A stretch of DNA of 64,000 nucleotides from Simmondsia chinensis (GCA_018398585.1 JAGTTD010000015.1:6329001-6393000), one strand, 5' to 3'; shown: positions 10,425-21,672, counted from the stretch's first letter. Numbers and translations: made by a program. The notes: generated by a model from the sequence alone, not told the origin.

Positions 10425-11513
10425 ATACCTCCCTTGACCTACTATGTAAGAAGCTACCTCTTCAATGAAGTTGTGATGTGTTTCCACCAGAATTTGCCCC
10501 ATTTCCAGTGACCCATGGGCCTTGCACACGCAATCAACAGCTATGACTCTACCCTAAAACTTCTCGATCTCAGTGAAGTTGTCTAGATTCCAAGCGTGAA
10601 GGGGCACAACATAACAAGGCAACCATGCTTTCCACTTCCTACTTGTTTCAAATTCAATCCACTTCTTGGCTTTGTGAAACAATTTTCTCAACTAGTTAGG
10701 GTTTGTATTTAGTAGTAGATTTCTTTTTTCAAGTGACTTGAGGGCTATGAAAAACTTGGTGCCGCCCAAAGGCTGCACTTCACAATCTAGGATTCCAGCC
10801 TTATAGAAAACATGGCTAATGGTTTTTGAGCTCACATCAATAATGGTCTCCCCAACAATGCTCCTCCTAAGTTATTCCAGTGAAGCTTCTACGGACATTC
10901 CATAAATTATCTTTTCTCTTCCAAAATAGTCGCGCTCCTTTCCTTGGTCCTTAGTGTTGGTATCGTCTATATCCCAAGCTCTTTTCCCCCAACCTTCCAA
11001 TTCCTCAGTAACACCTCTCAGTTTCCCCTCAGAGCCTCCTACTTGCTTTCCCTTTCCTTTGACTACCTGCACATAGGATCTTCTTTTTATTCCAGGAGAG
11101 TTCATCTTTATTGAAACCACTCTGTTCACATTCCTTTTTATTTCTTCAGGTCACCCTTTCCTTTGAAATCTTGCCATTTTAACAAAAATTCTCTCCTCCC
11201 GCAACCAGCAGCCATTCGACACTTTAATAGCCTCTTGCGCTTCCCTCCATGTCTTGAATCTAACAAACCCATATCTTAGTCTTTTATCTCTCCTCAATTT
11301 CTACGGTACATAGGCATCCATCACTACATCCATGGTTGATGAAGATTTTCTTGAGCCATAAGCTCGTCATATTTGGTGGAAGATTGTTTACAAACAGGGT
11401 GAAACACTGTTGCTCCTTGGATTCGCTCTCTCTTATTGTTTCTCGAGGTCTTTGCTATGAAGAGGATAATTAGGGTACCTCAGTAATTTTAGATGTTGAA
11501 ACTTCAGGGCATC
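10425..11513 (-). pseudogene. L1-type LINE ORF1 fragment with RNA-recognition motif, copy A
   Basis: On the minus strand, just below 11410, the frame reads FTLFVNNLPPNMTSLWLKK (RRM RNP2), then RYGFVRFKTWREAQEAI (RNP1), about 40 residues apart as in a true RRM. After a stop it continues to SPGIKRRSYVQVVKGKGK, an Arg/Lys-rich linker typical of plant LINE ORF1. The last part reads LGGTKFFIALKSLE and HAWNLDNFTEIEKF, typical of DUF4283-like ORF1 tails. Some plant L1 lineages (the BNR type) carry an RRM in ORF1 in place of zinc knuckles. No ORF2 endonuclease or RT is present. The fragment is bounded by the copia LTR at 10424 and the gypsy LTR at 11514. Stops break the frame. Confidence 0.68.
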
Positions 11514-11891
11514 TGATCTAGCGTGTAAAGTGAAAAATTTGGGAACGGGAAGGTTCAACTGCCTTCCCTTTAATTTTATTACAAAAATAGTAAAACAAAG
11601 GGGAAAAAGTCACTCAATTTCTCACAACTTGAGAAAGAGAGAAAACCCTAGAAACTTTTGAAATTAAATTTCAAAATTGAATTGTTAAAACCATAGATTT
11701 CCTCTTATTTAAATAGATGAGCTAGTTAACTAAAAATAAAAAACTAAAAAATAATTATGAATAAAATCTTAAAACTAAACACTAAATCCTATTCAAAATC
11801 AAACTCCTGCTACCGCGTCCGTGTCTAGACCATGTCGCCAACCCCATGCCGCTAACCTTACCCACCAAGTGCGGTATCGCCGGCTGCATCA
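11514..11891 (-). repeat. Gypsy-1 3' LTR, copy A
   Basis: It begins TGATCTAGCG (from TGATGCAGCG) and ends GGCTGCATCA on the plus strand. Just beyond lies TCCTCCCC, whose reverse is the polypurine tract TTGGGGAGGA. This LTR is entirely absent from copy B. Confidence 0.78.
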
Positions 11892-14560
11892 TCCTCCCCA
11901 AGGCTGAGAGAAGTCACCCTCGAATGCGCCATGTCACCTATTGGGACATTGTCGTCAAAGTATGGAGTTACATGCTTTACGTTGAAGATTTTGGAACTCT
12001 GCATATTGGATGGCAACTAAACACGGTAGGTGTTGTCGTTGACTTTGCTGATGATCTTCAAAGGATCATTTTTGTGCGCTATCAGCTTATTGTACTCCCA
12101 AGCTAGAAACCATTCTCTTGTAAGGAAGGCCCAGATTTGGTCACCTGCTTGGTATTCGACCTGGTGTCGGTGCTTGTCTCTAGCCTATTTATACTTGGCG
12201 CTAGCTTCTAGGAAGCGTGCACGTGTCATCTCAAGTATATCCTGGAGGCAGGCAATGAAGTCTTTAGCCTTACAATTAAGACGAGTAAGATCTGGTATGG
12301 GCACCAAATCAATCGGAGCTCTTGGTACAAAACCACAGACGATCTTGAATGGCAGGAATCCCGTACTTTTGTTAAGCAAGCTATTGTAGGCGAACTCAAC
12401 TTGGTGAAGCTTTTGTTCCCATCCCTTGGCATTGTCGGCAACAAGACAATGAAGCAAGTTCCCAACGAGCAGTTTGTCACTTCAGTTTTGCTATCAGTCT
12501 GAGGATGGTGAACCGTGCTAAAGATGAGGCAGGTATGCACCATCTTTCACAATGCCTTCCAGAAATAGTTCACGAATCGTACGTTCCTTTTAGAAATAAT
12601 GCTTGTCGACAAGTCGTGAAGCTTGTAGATTTCCCGAAAAAACAGCCCCATAACGTGGACAGCGTCAGTAGCTTTTTGACACCCAATGAAGGGACCATCT
12701 TAGAAAAGTGATCGACAACAACGAAAATCGAATCAACTCCGCCAATAGTTCTCAGTAATCCTTGCACAAAGTCCATGCTCACATCCGTCCACGGCTGACT
12801 TGGAACTGGTAAAGGCATGTCAAGGCTTGCGTTAGTCACACCGCCCTTCGATACTTGACATATACGGCAATGCTTGACAAACCTCTCAACTTCCTTGCAC
12901 AAAGTCCACCAGAAATAGTTGGCGGTAATAAGCTGTAGCGTCTTATCTTGTCCCACATGCCCTGCATTGTGCTTCTCTTCAATGATCTTAAGCCGTCGAC
13001 TCGAATCTGGAACACAAGGTTGATTCCCCCTGGAAAGGAACCCATCATGAATGAAGTAACCGAGAACAGAATTAGATTGTGCCTCTCGCCAAATCTCGCC
13101 AAAAGTGGGGTTGTCTTGGTACTGATTTGCCAATTGCTCAAACCCAGTCAGGGTAACCCATTACTGAGAAAGAATGAGACTCCGCCTCACACCTGACTTG
13201 TGCTTGATGACGAAGTGGAAGAGCCATATGTAGCTTGTCCATTAGGCATGTCAATTTGGGAGTTTGTCTTGACTATTGATGTACTTGAAGGCCAAATTAT
13301 CGGAGTGCAAGACAAACCCTCGATTGGCTAAGTATGGCTTCCATTGCCTCGATGCTTGTACCAACGCGTACAACTCAAGGTTGTAAGTCGAGTAATTTAA
13401 CCTACTTCCATCGAGTTTTTCACTAAAGTATGCGATAGGCCTTCCTTCTTGACTAAGTGCAACACCAATGCCAGTCTTCGAGGCATTTGTGAGCAATTCA
13501 AACATCTTATGAAAATCCAGTAGAGCTATAATCGGTGCTATGGTCAACCTCTTCTTTACCTTGTCAAACGTGGTAGTTTCTTGTGAAGTCCAAGCGAAGG
13601 AACTCCTCTTCATACAATCAGTGGTAGGTGCCATGATGCAGTTGAAGTTCGGCACAAAGAGTCTATAGAATGATGCCAAGCCTTGAAAGCTTCTGAATTC
13701 ACTAGCGGTTCTCGACTGGGGCCAATCTCAAATGGTGGAAATCTTCCCTTCATCAGCTGCTATACCATCATCGAATACAACAAAGACAAGGTCTTTCATG
13801 AACTCAAAGTTCTTCAAGGCGGCAAACAAATGTTGCTCCCGTAAGGTACTCAACACTTCCTTGAGATGCTTTATGTGGTCGGCTCGATCTTGGCTATAAA
13901 TCAAGAATCGTCGAAGTAGACGACAACAAACCTCCCAATGAAAGGATGCAGGACTTAATTTATAAATCTCATGAAGGTACTTGGCATATTGGACAATCTG
14001 AATGGCATTATCAACTCATAAAGCCCCTCTCATGACTTGAAGGCGGTTTTTTCCACTCATCTCCAGGCCGGATGCAAATCTGATGGCACCCGCTCTTCAG
14101 GTCTAACATCGTGAATACCCTTCAAGTTCTAAAGTTGATTAAACAAGTCAGCTAGTCTTGGAATGGGGAATCAATAGCGCACCATGATTCGCCAACTACC
14201 ATCCTTCTTTGGCATCAACAGAGCTTCCACTACACAAGGACTCAAGCTCTCCCTGATAAACCCCTTTGCGAGAAGCTCCCCCACTGGGCGTCTCAACTTC
14301 TCATGCTCTGATGGACTCATACGGTAGTGAGGCCTATTCGGCAAGGGAGCCCTCGGCATCAAATCAATGCAGTGTTGTATGTCTCGTAATGGCGTTAGTG
14401 TATTCGGTAACTCCTCTGAAAAGAAATCAAAGAACTCACTCAATAAGGCGACAACCTCACTCGGTATCTCCAATGGGTTCATTTTGCTCTCTTTTCCAAT
14501 CAGCACAAAGACGATCTTGGTGTCACCAACCTCCTTGGAAAACAGAGCTCATCCCTATAT
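11858..14560 (-). pseudogene. Gypsy-1 pol remnant (RT, RNase H, integrase), copy A
   Basis: RT begins about 14506 ([25 protein letters not shown]). At 14188 a 30 bp in-frame deletion removes the conserved CVDSRAINK block that copy B keeps. The catalytic YFDD near 13920 is followed by a 1-base frameshift. RNase H occupies 13679-13251 (PIAYFSEKL, YALVQASRQWKPYL). Integrase starts near 13133 with a His2Cys2 zinc finger (EKHNAGH, CRICQ), then MDFVQGL and VVVDHFSKM. The motif for the second catalytic Asp reads SKRN instead of SDRD. The frame ends about 31 bases inside the 3' LTR (stop 11858-11860). Confidence 0.83.
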
Positions 14561-14792
14561 GCTTGGGTGTTAAGCAGTTAAGGCTCGTGTTGCTTCATCC
14601 TTCTTAGGCAACAAGATAATCTTCGTCCCCTTGAAGATGAAGCTACACGTGTTTTTCTCTCCGTCATGGATGGCACTGCTATCATATTGCCATGGGCTCC
14701 TTAACAACAGGTGGCAAGCATCCATGGTGACCACGTCATACCAAACCCCATCCTAATACTTCGACCCAATCAAAAAATTGTCCAAGCATTAT

Positions 14793-16182
14793 TTAGAAAC
14801 GGTTACCTAGTTTCCTTTCTTGAGCCACGATAACTTGTAAGGACAACTTTAGCTTGGCAACTGCCTCTTTGGAAATCACATTTTCACAACTCCCCAAGTC
14901 TATCACTATGCGGCATACTCTACTGCCAATGGTGCAAGTGGTCTGGAAGATGTTATTCCTCCGCCATCTATCTCTTAGCTCTTCTCTTGGTGCAAAGCAA
15001 GCGTACCTAATCACAAGTAGGCATCCTTCATCACCTACCATAGTGTTTTCTTCCAATGGTGCTAACTCAGTTTGGGGCTCTTTCTCACTAGCCTCACAAC
15101 CTTCTTCATGGAATTCCTCAATAAAAAGACCCTTGCCGCATATGTCACCATTATGGGACTCAACAACACGGTGCCCCATCTCTCCACACTTGAAGCAACG
15201 GGTTCTTGAAGTACCCACCAAGTCTTGAGTAACCCGCTTACCGGTATTGGTAATTACTGGCCTCTTCTGTGCACTCTGATTTGGCTGTGCTCTCACTTGG
15301 CACTTCCGCCAACCTGTGCTCCCCAAGCCCCGCCAACTTGGTGACGCCTCTGCTAGTGCTCAACGCTCACGGCTCTCAGGCTTGCCTCCCAGACGGAAAA
15401 GATGTCGAACACGATCAACCTCCTGTGCAGATTCCTTCAACCTGCCAATATCACGGTCTGCCAATTGCTGTCACGTTCCACCAAATCGTTCCTAGCGATC
15501 AATGAGTAGAACTCCGATGTGCACTCCCGCACGGATCTAGAGCAATGTCTTAACCCGTGCAATCGTTGGCATATCATCTTGGCGTGATTGTGAAGTAGGA
15601 AGGCACCTCTTATATGTTTCTTCATCTTCTCCTACGACTCTATCTTTGCCTTCCCTCGACGAAGCAGCGTATGTTTCAATTGCCACCAGGCGGCGACTCT
15701 ACGCCTTAACTATGTAGCAACAAATGGCACCTTCTTCCTCTCTGGAATCTCCCTAAACTGAAGGATCTCCTCCACCGCAGCAAGCCTATCCAAGAAGTCC
15801 TCTGGGTGTCCTCCTCCATGAAACTCAGGGATTTCAATCCGCAGATCGGATTCCCACCTCCGATCATCAAAATCAGCAGTGTTACCGGTAATGCGACCGT
15901 TGCCTCCACATCGTCTGATCCGGTAACTCGGTGTCCGAGAATAGGTTTTGGAAGCTCTTGTCCGTGTCGTCCTTGTCACCCCCTGTCGGCGGATGTTGGG
16001 GCTAGATTCCCGAAGCCTGCTCGGGATTCACCCCCAATTGAATCAAGCAACAGTTGATTCGTCGGAATTTCTTTCCCAAGTCCTCTAGTCTCCTCTCGGT
16101 CTGTCGTTGTATGTCTTGCTCGTAAACAGCTCCAACGACAGAGTATCTCTGTCACCCATAGATCATCTTTGAAGTCGTTCTG
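14793..16182 (-). pseudogene. Gypsy-1 gag and protease remnant, copy A
   Basis: Gag fragments read IEIPEFHGGGHPEDFLD (near 15830), then MKKHIRGAFLLHNHAK (15625) and SVRECTSEFYSLIARNDL. The zinc knuckle CFKCGEMGHRVVES at about 15210 has its last Cys changed to Ser; copy B keeps the Cys. The protease motif reads VIDLGSCENVIS where the family has D-S-G, so the active site is altered. Several frameshifts separate the pieces. Confidence 0.78.
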
Positions 16183-16197
16183 AGCTCTGATATCAAC
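16183..16197 (-). other. Primer-binding site (initiator tRNA-Met), gypsy-1 copy A
   Basis: The minus strand reads GTTGATATCAGAGCT, close to the consensus TGGTATCAGAGC complementary to the 3' end of initiator tRNA-Met. It directly abuts the 5' LTR. Confidence 0.8.
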
Positions 16198-16529
16198 TGA
16201 TGCAGAGTGTAAAGCGAAAAATTTGGGAATGAAAAGTTTCAAAGGCCTTCCCATTAATTTTATTACGAAATTAATAAAATAAGGGGAAAAAGTCACTCAA
16301 TTTATCACAATCTGAGAAAGAGAGAAAATCTAGAAACTTTTGAAATTAAATCTAAAAACTGAATTGGTAAAACCCTAGATTTTCTCTTATTTAAATAGAG
16401 GAATTAGTTGATTAAGAATAAAACACTAAAAGGTAATAAAATCTGAAAATCAAACTTGTGCTGCCGCGTCTGCGCCCATACCATGCCGCCGACCCTTACC
16501 CGTCAAGTGCGGTATTGCCGGCTGCTTCA
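16198..16529 (-). repeat. Gypsy-1 5' LTR, copy A
   Basis: It runs from TGATGCAGAGTG to GGCTGCTTCA on the plus strand and is homologous to 11514-11891, with small indels. The intact counterpart in copy B is 57268-57599, also 332 bp. Confidence 0.82.
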
Positions 16530-16839
16530 ATATTTTGATAATAAATGGTCGAAACTCAGACATAATTAAGCAATAACTTTCTTATTTAATACTTTGATAT
16601 GATTTGGGAAATCTCCCAAAGAATCTTCTTATATATTAAAGAGAAGTTTGTACTTTTCAAACTTCTCCAAAACCCTCCCCACTCCCAATCCTAAATTCTT
16701 AGGATTTTCCTTTTTATAATATATATAAAAGTTTGTACTTCCTTACAACCCTACCCCCAATTTTAAATTCTTAGTATTTTCCATTTTATAATTCTCCAAA
16801 ACCATCCCCACCCCCAATTCTAAATAATTTAATATTATC

Positions 16840-17150
16840 ATCTATACTCGCTTATATTTGTTATTTTATGCTATTTTTAAAAATTAATTTTTTAATAATA
16901 TTGATAAACAATTTTGATTATTGAATTTAAACACATACTTTTGAATTTAAAGATTAATTATGTACAAAATGAAGCAGGTATGGTGGGTATGAGGTGGGGA
17001 GGGGCCGGTATAGAGCCGGGTGGGCCGGGTACAAAACTATACCCATGCCCGCGACGGGTACAGAGCGGGTACACCGAGCCCATACCCACTACCCACCTCA
17101 CTTATACCCGTACCTTAGTTCAATTAATGTACAAAATTATGACCATAAAA
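16840..17150. repeat. Truncated relative of the GC-rich 49589-50164 element, copy A
   Basis: TATGAGGTGGGGAGGGG, GGGTACAAAACTATACCCATG and CTTATACCCGTACC align in order with 49800-50110. The inverted terminal repeats are missing. It lies inside Helitron-like element A and is repeated in copy B. Confidence 0.65.
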
Positions 17151-17171
17151 TACAGTATAGAACAAACATCA

Positions 17172-17188
17172 CCCGTGCATTGCACGGG
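17172..17188 (+). other. Helitron-type terminal hairpin
   Basis: CCCGTGCA-T-TGCACGGG is a perfect 8 bp stem, followed ten bases later by CTAT. Subterminal GC hairpins just upstream of CTRR are a Helitron hallmark. In copy B two stem bases have changed. Confidence 0.65.
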
Positions 17189-17770
17189 AAGGAACCTATC
17201 TTATATATACTCATATTATAGTGAAGTTGTCCATCCCCACAAACCACCAAACACCAAATAAAGTATTCTCATGAATCCTAGCCCCACAACAACTCACAAA
17301 AATCTAAAACAATCATTCTCATGAATTATAATTTGAGAACATAATATTTTCAAATTAACTGTTAATGACATTTAGTTGTTGATCAATTATAATTTGAAAA
17401 CATAATCTTTCCAAGCTAACTGTTAATGACATTTTCGTCAAGATAAGATTGTATCAATTTGAGATGCGTCGTTCTCCAATTTGGGGAAATAGCATTTCTC
17501 TATTTTAAAATAACCGTTCATTGCACATGGATTAACCAGTAATTAATATTATATATGGTCAGTATTTCTTATTCACGTGTTGAAAATCCCCTTGCAAATT
17601 GGAGCCAGCTACTCGATGTAATAATTGAAATTTTTTTAAAAAAAATGTCAAAAATATGGTTAGAAAACCAAAAAAAAAAAAAAGCACAAATTGGTGTCCA
17701 CATATACATATTTTAAATAAGACTGTGAAAATTCACAAAAGTACTTCATTATGTAGAAGTTAAACTTTGT

Positions 17771-18160
17771 AATAAAATATATACATTTTAGAAGTTTAAC
17801 TTTAGAATATTTTGGGTCAATATATTTGAATTATTTGATATATTTAAATGTACTTTGTATTTGAAAGTTTAATTTCATAATGTTTGGGGCAATACGGGGT
17901 TCAACTTCTATATAATGAAATAATGATTGAAGTATGGCCTTTAATTTGTCATAATTAATAAAATATATAAATTTTAGAAGTTCAATTTTAGAATATTTTG
18001 GGTCAATATATTTGAATTATTTGATATATTTAAATGTACTTTGTATTTGAAAGTTTAATTTCATAATGTTGAGGGCAATACGAAGTTTAACTTCTATATA
18101 ATGAAATAATGATTGAAGTACGGCCTTTAATTTGTCATAATTAATAAAATACATAAATTA
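17771..18160 (+). repeat. 186 bp tandem repeat, about 2.1 units, copy A
   Basis: AATAAAATATATA recurs at 17771, 17957 and 18143, exactly 186 bases apart, with near-identical sequence between. It is AT-rich and non-coding. The same period is kept in copy B (58836, 59022, 59208). Confidence 0.88.
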
Positions 18161-18599
18161 TGAAAGTACAATTGTCATAAATTTTATCCCAAAATATTGA
18201 AGTTCAACTTAACGCTAATCCTATATTCTAGCATATGTTAATTGTGTCTGTATGTCTTATTATGATCTATGCTCCATGTTTGTCCCATTAATATAACATA
18301 ATTTCCAGATTTAAGAACAAATGCCACAGTTTTAACAGATAAATGAAGTAGTACTATATGTCATCTGAAGGTTACAACTACAACATATACGCACTGCTAC
18401 TGTAATAGTAAAACCTTTCGTTGAGAACCTTCAATCAAGACTTTATTGGGTTTCTACAATCATATAAATGATAGATATATAGTTAGCAATACGAAAATTT
18501 AATTACATAAATGTTCATAGACTTTGCATAAATTATACATTAGTCAAGTTGACATAACATTTTATACTATCTTTTTGTACAAACAAACTATGCACAGCT

Positions 18600-20157
18600 A
18601 TGCCCATGCATCTAACCCATATGCCAATTGCCCACACTGGGGCAACAACATTGAAAGCAAACATCCGTGGGCGCTTGATGCACATTCAAGGACCACAAAC
18701 AAGTATTACCAAAAACTATATGCAGGGAAGTTGTTCAATGGTGTTCATGGACTATCAGGTACAAACACTTCTTAGTACTTTTTGCTATTGTAATCAAGAT
18801 CAACAATACCAACTATTGCATAATAAATCCTTTAACAGCACGATATAATACAAGTTACAATGGAAGCTGCAAACACACACAAATGGAAGGGAACCTTTCA
18901 GTTAGAACAGGCGTATTCAATACAACAACTGCAGGTTCTCCCTCACAATGGTGCACACACAACAGGCCACAGCTACCAACTAAAGTTTGACCTCTCTATA
19001 GTAGTGCAACACATCCCAGAACAACAGTGTCTTGACATTCCATTACAAAAGGCGGATGTAGTTAAATGCGAAGATGTCCCAGCATATGTAAACATGCCAA
19101 ATGCATACATTGGTAGGTCGTACATAAATATTCTAACATGTATACTGATTATAGACCTAATCGTAATTTCTCTAGACAAACTGCAGGTGTAATTGGAATA
19201 GTGATCGATGTATCTCTTCTTGCAACAACAGCAAAAACGAGAGGCATTGTACGCGAACTTCTTTTGTGCGACATGAGGTAAACAATACTTCATAATTATT
19301 ACATTGTATGCAACGTTCAAACCATATCCAATAATAGCGACTGAACTAATAACTGCCATTCTAAAAAACTTAATGCATATAGAATGGGGACTTTGCGTCT
19401 ATCATTATAGGGAGAGTTTGAGTCCGAAGAAGGGAACTACCTCTTCACACATTTAGGGAGGCAAAATGTGCTACATGCATCCCAAGTAGCAGTTAAAGAC
19501 TCCCATGGTATGCTTCTAAAGTACTAAACATACTACAATAATAAAAAGGTTTCTAATGCTCACACAACTAACATATATGTTAATCTTTTAAAAGGACCAT
19601 CAGTGACAACAATTGCGCGACCGTGATTGCTAATCAAACCTAAACATCATGATACTTCCAAATATCAAGGATGGGTAGTTAATAATACAAACTATTAAAC
19701 ATTTATTCAGGCATGAAGGATACTTACACGGAATTTGGCACATTATAACAGGTATGTGTTTAATGAGGAAGCACAAAAGTGAATAAGGAGGTTGCAGCAA
19801 AAAAATCTTAGCATCATCTGGTCAGAGATATACTTGAGGGCAGAGAACGTAACAATATTGCAGTACACATTGAAAGCCAATGTGAGCCACATATTTAATA
19901 CCAAAAATTTGTACAACGGGAAATATGAACAAGCCTTACTTTATAAAGAATTACGAAGAATATCTAACTAATTTACAAAAATCTTACAGGAAATATATCT
20001 TAAATTATGTGCACGCATTACAAGTATCGACATGACGAACGGCACAACTTACAAGGCATGCCAAAATTGTAAAACAAAGGTCACTTGGATTAATAGGTAT
20101 TACCGTTACAATAAGTGCCCCAACAATAATGCCATTGTGGAAAAAAGAAACTCAAAT
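18600..20157 (+). pseudogene. RPA1-like (replication protein A large subunit) gene remnant in Helitron B, copy A
   Basis: Exon-like blocks with GT/AG borders: 18600-18758 (NIRGRLMHIQGPQTS, MVFMDYQ then GTACAA), 18855-19112 (HKWKGTFQLEQAYSIQQLQV, then SYQLKFDLS), 19187-19277 (VIGIVIDVSLL, VRELLLCDM) and 19411-19507 (EFESEEGNYLFTHLGRQN). A further block at 19990-20157 reads ARITSIDMTNGTTYKACQNC, the entry to the RPA C-terminal zinc domain. CxxC is present; the second pair is degenerate (KCPNNN). These match successive OB-fold (DUF223-like) and Rep_fac-A_C regions of plant RPA70 proteins, which bind single-stranded DNA and are known Helitron cargo. Later exons are unclear and no full ORF is likely. 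Confidence 0.65.
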
Positions 20158-21055
20158 TTAGCAAATAAAGACGCATGTAATATAATTTATTAACTTTTCT
20201 TTTTCGCATAATATGTTACGGATCAAGATGGTTGTACGCGATCGATAGTGAAATGAAATGAAATGAAATGAAAATAATATTATTCTGGAAACAGGCAGAG
20301 TATTTAACCAAGAGCACGGTTGAGTATTTTGACATGATTGAAGGATAGGTATGCATCTAAATTATCTTCAACAAAAATAACTGAATCATGTCATACTCAT
20401 GTGATGCTCAACGATACAGGAATATGGTCATTACTTGCTATCCTGCTACTTAGATGAATTTGTAGGCCGCAGCTGAATATTCATCATAAAGCCTACAATA
20501 AATGGTAAGAAAGATAACCCAAACGTGGTGTTCATCACAAAGGTACATTGGGAAGAATAATGCCACTATTACAAGATGATTCAACAAGAATCAATTGCAA
20601 TGTTGTCTTACGAAGAGCGTACAATAAATAACATATATGCAACAAATGTCGAGGTAAGCAACAGGTCATGCTTTACTATTTCATAGCAATTAGATGCGGC
20701 CTAACAATGGCATATTTTCATTCCAGGGAACCGCAGAAAATTAAGGGGACATTGCACGGAAGGCAAACACAACAACTACCTATTTTTGGAATCATGTTCC
20801 CAATCTTTTGTGAAATGAACTTCATACTTAATATAGTGCAAATTTTGTTTACATTTTCATTTCTTTGAATTAGAAAATATATTTTGTCATCTTTTTGATT
20901 GAAAACTTTGATAATTACTACTATAAGAATTATGTAAATTGAACAAGATTATGGACAGCTAATCAAGCAAGAGTTTATTTCAATGCAAAAAATCTCGGCT
21001 ATAAAATACAGTGACAAATAAATACCGCCCGTACATCGCATGAGAACAAACCTAG

Positions 21056-21347
21056 TTATAATGATAAGCATCAAGAAACCCGCATTCGGACAAATGGCAG
21101 AACATAGTTTAAGCCTTCTCTATAAAACAGTGTGTTTTATAAGCTTTCAATCCTCAAGAGTTAAACAACGTGCTCAAAAAAAAAAAATAAAATAAAATAA
21201 AATAAAAATATAAAAATATAAAAAAAAAATAAAAGAAAGAAATCCTCAAGAGTTAAAAGCCACATGCAATATAAACCAATGAATTGCAAAAGGAACGTGA
21301 AGTTCGCGCATCATAGAATATAGCATCTAGAGTTGGCTTTAATCCTG
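21056..21347. other. Flank between Helitron B and SINE, with simple repeat
   Basis: No gene was seen. It contains an A-rich AAAATA-type simple repeat at about 21177-21240, which differs in length in copy B. Confidence 0.6.
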
Positions 21348-21483
21348 CTTTTTTTTTTTTTTTTTTTTTTTTTAACAGTACAAACGCCTTAAAGGCAGGG
21401 GAAGAGGGGATGCCGGGCCTCGAACATTGGATCCCGTGGGTGGCAAACCCCTACCCAACCATTTGGGTCAGGAGGGCTTTGGC
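21348..21483 (-). mobile_element. tRNA-derived SINE, copy A
   Basis: On the minus strand, box A-like TGACCCAAATGGTTGGG and box B-like TGTTCGAGGCC lie about 30 bases apart, and the element ends in a poly(A) tail (the T run at 21348-21373). It is flanked by GGCTTTAATCCTG (21335-21347) and GGCTTTGATCCTG (21484-21496), a 13 bp target duplication. Pol III boxes, poly(A) and a long target duplication together define a SINE. Confidence 0.82.
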
Positions 21484-21672
21484 GGCTTTGATCCTGTTTG
21501 TGCATTTAAATTTGGGATAATATATCTGTATTTTTTTAATTTTGCCACTTTTTTTTTTTTAAACTATATGTATTAAAGGGATTCTTCTATTCTCAACTAT
21601 TAAAAAAAAATAATGATTTTAGAATATAACAAAAAAAAAAAAAATCAAAACCCAAATATTCCTAAATAATTG

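Larger units (their letters stand above)
11514..16529 (-). mobile_element. Ty3/gypsy retrotransposon, copy A (both LTRs, decayed)
   Basis: Read on the minus strand the order is 5' LTR (16529-16198), tRNA-Met primer site, gag with CCHC, protease, RT, RNase H, integrase, polypurine tract, 3' LTR (11891-11514). PR-RT-RH-IN order defines Ty3/gypsy. LTR ends derive from TGATGCA/TGCATCA. Short LTRs, ~5 kb total length and integrase wording such as FNVKHVTPY suggest a chromovirus-like element, but I see no clear chromodomain. No matching 5 bp target duplication flanks it (GCATC and ATATT). All frames are broken. Confidence 0.85.
16624..17198 (+). mobile_element. Short Helitron-like element A, copy A
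   Basis: The 5' end TCTTCTTATATATTAAAGAG has the TC start and A/T-rich form of plant Helitrons and follows an A. The 3' end carries a GC-rich hairpin (17172-17188) and AAGGAACCTAT, so the terminal tetranucleotide is CTAT, not CTAG. It has no coding capacity and contains a truncated relative of the GC-rich element at 49589-50164. Confidence 0.55.
17199..21055 (+). mobile_element. Non-autonomous Helitron B with RPA-like exons, copy A
   Basis: It starts TCTTATATATACTC after an A (17198). It ends with GCCCGTACATCGC, a degenerate hairpin, then ACAAACCTAG followed by T (21056). That gives 5' TC, 3' CTAG and insertion between A and T, the three Helitron criteria. It begins directly at the end of Helitron-like element A. 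No Rep/helicase motifs were found. It carries a 186 bp tandem repeat and an intron-containing RPA1-like remnant. Copy B is 1.6 kb shorter. Confidence 0.72.

Noticed and set aside
18524..18775. 83-codon frame beginning MHKLYISQVD
   Set aside because: It overlaps the RPA-like exon in another frame. The exon frame has the family resemblance and splice borders.
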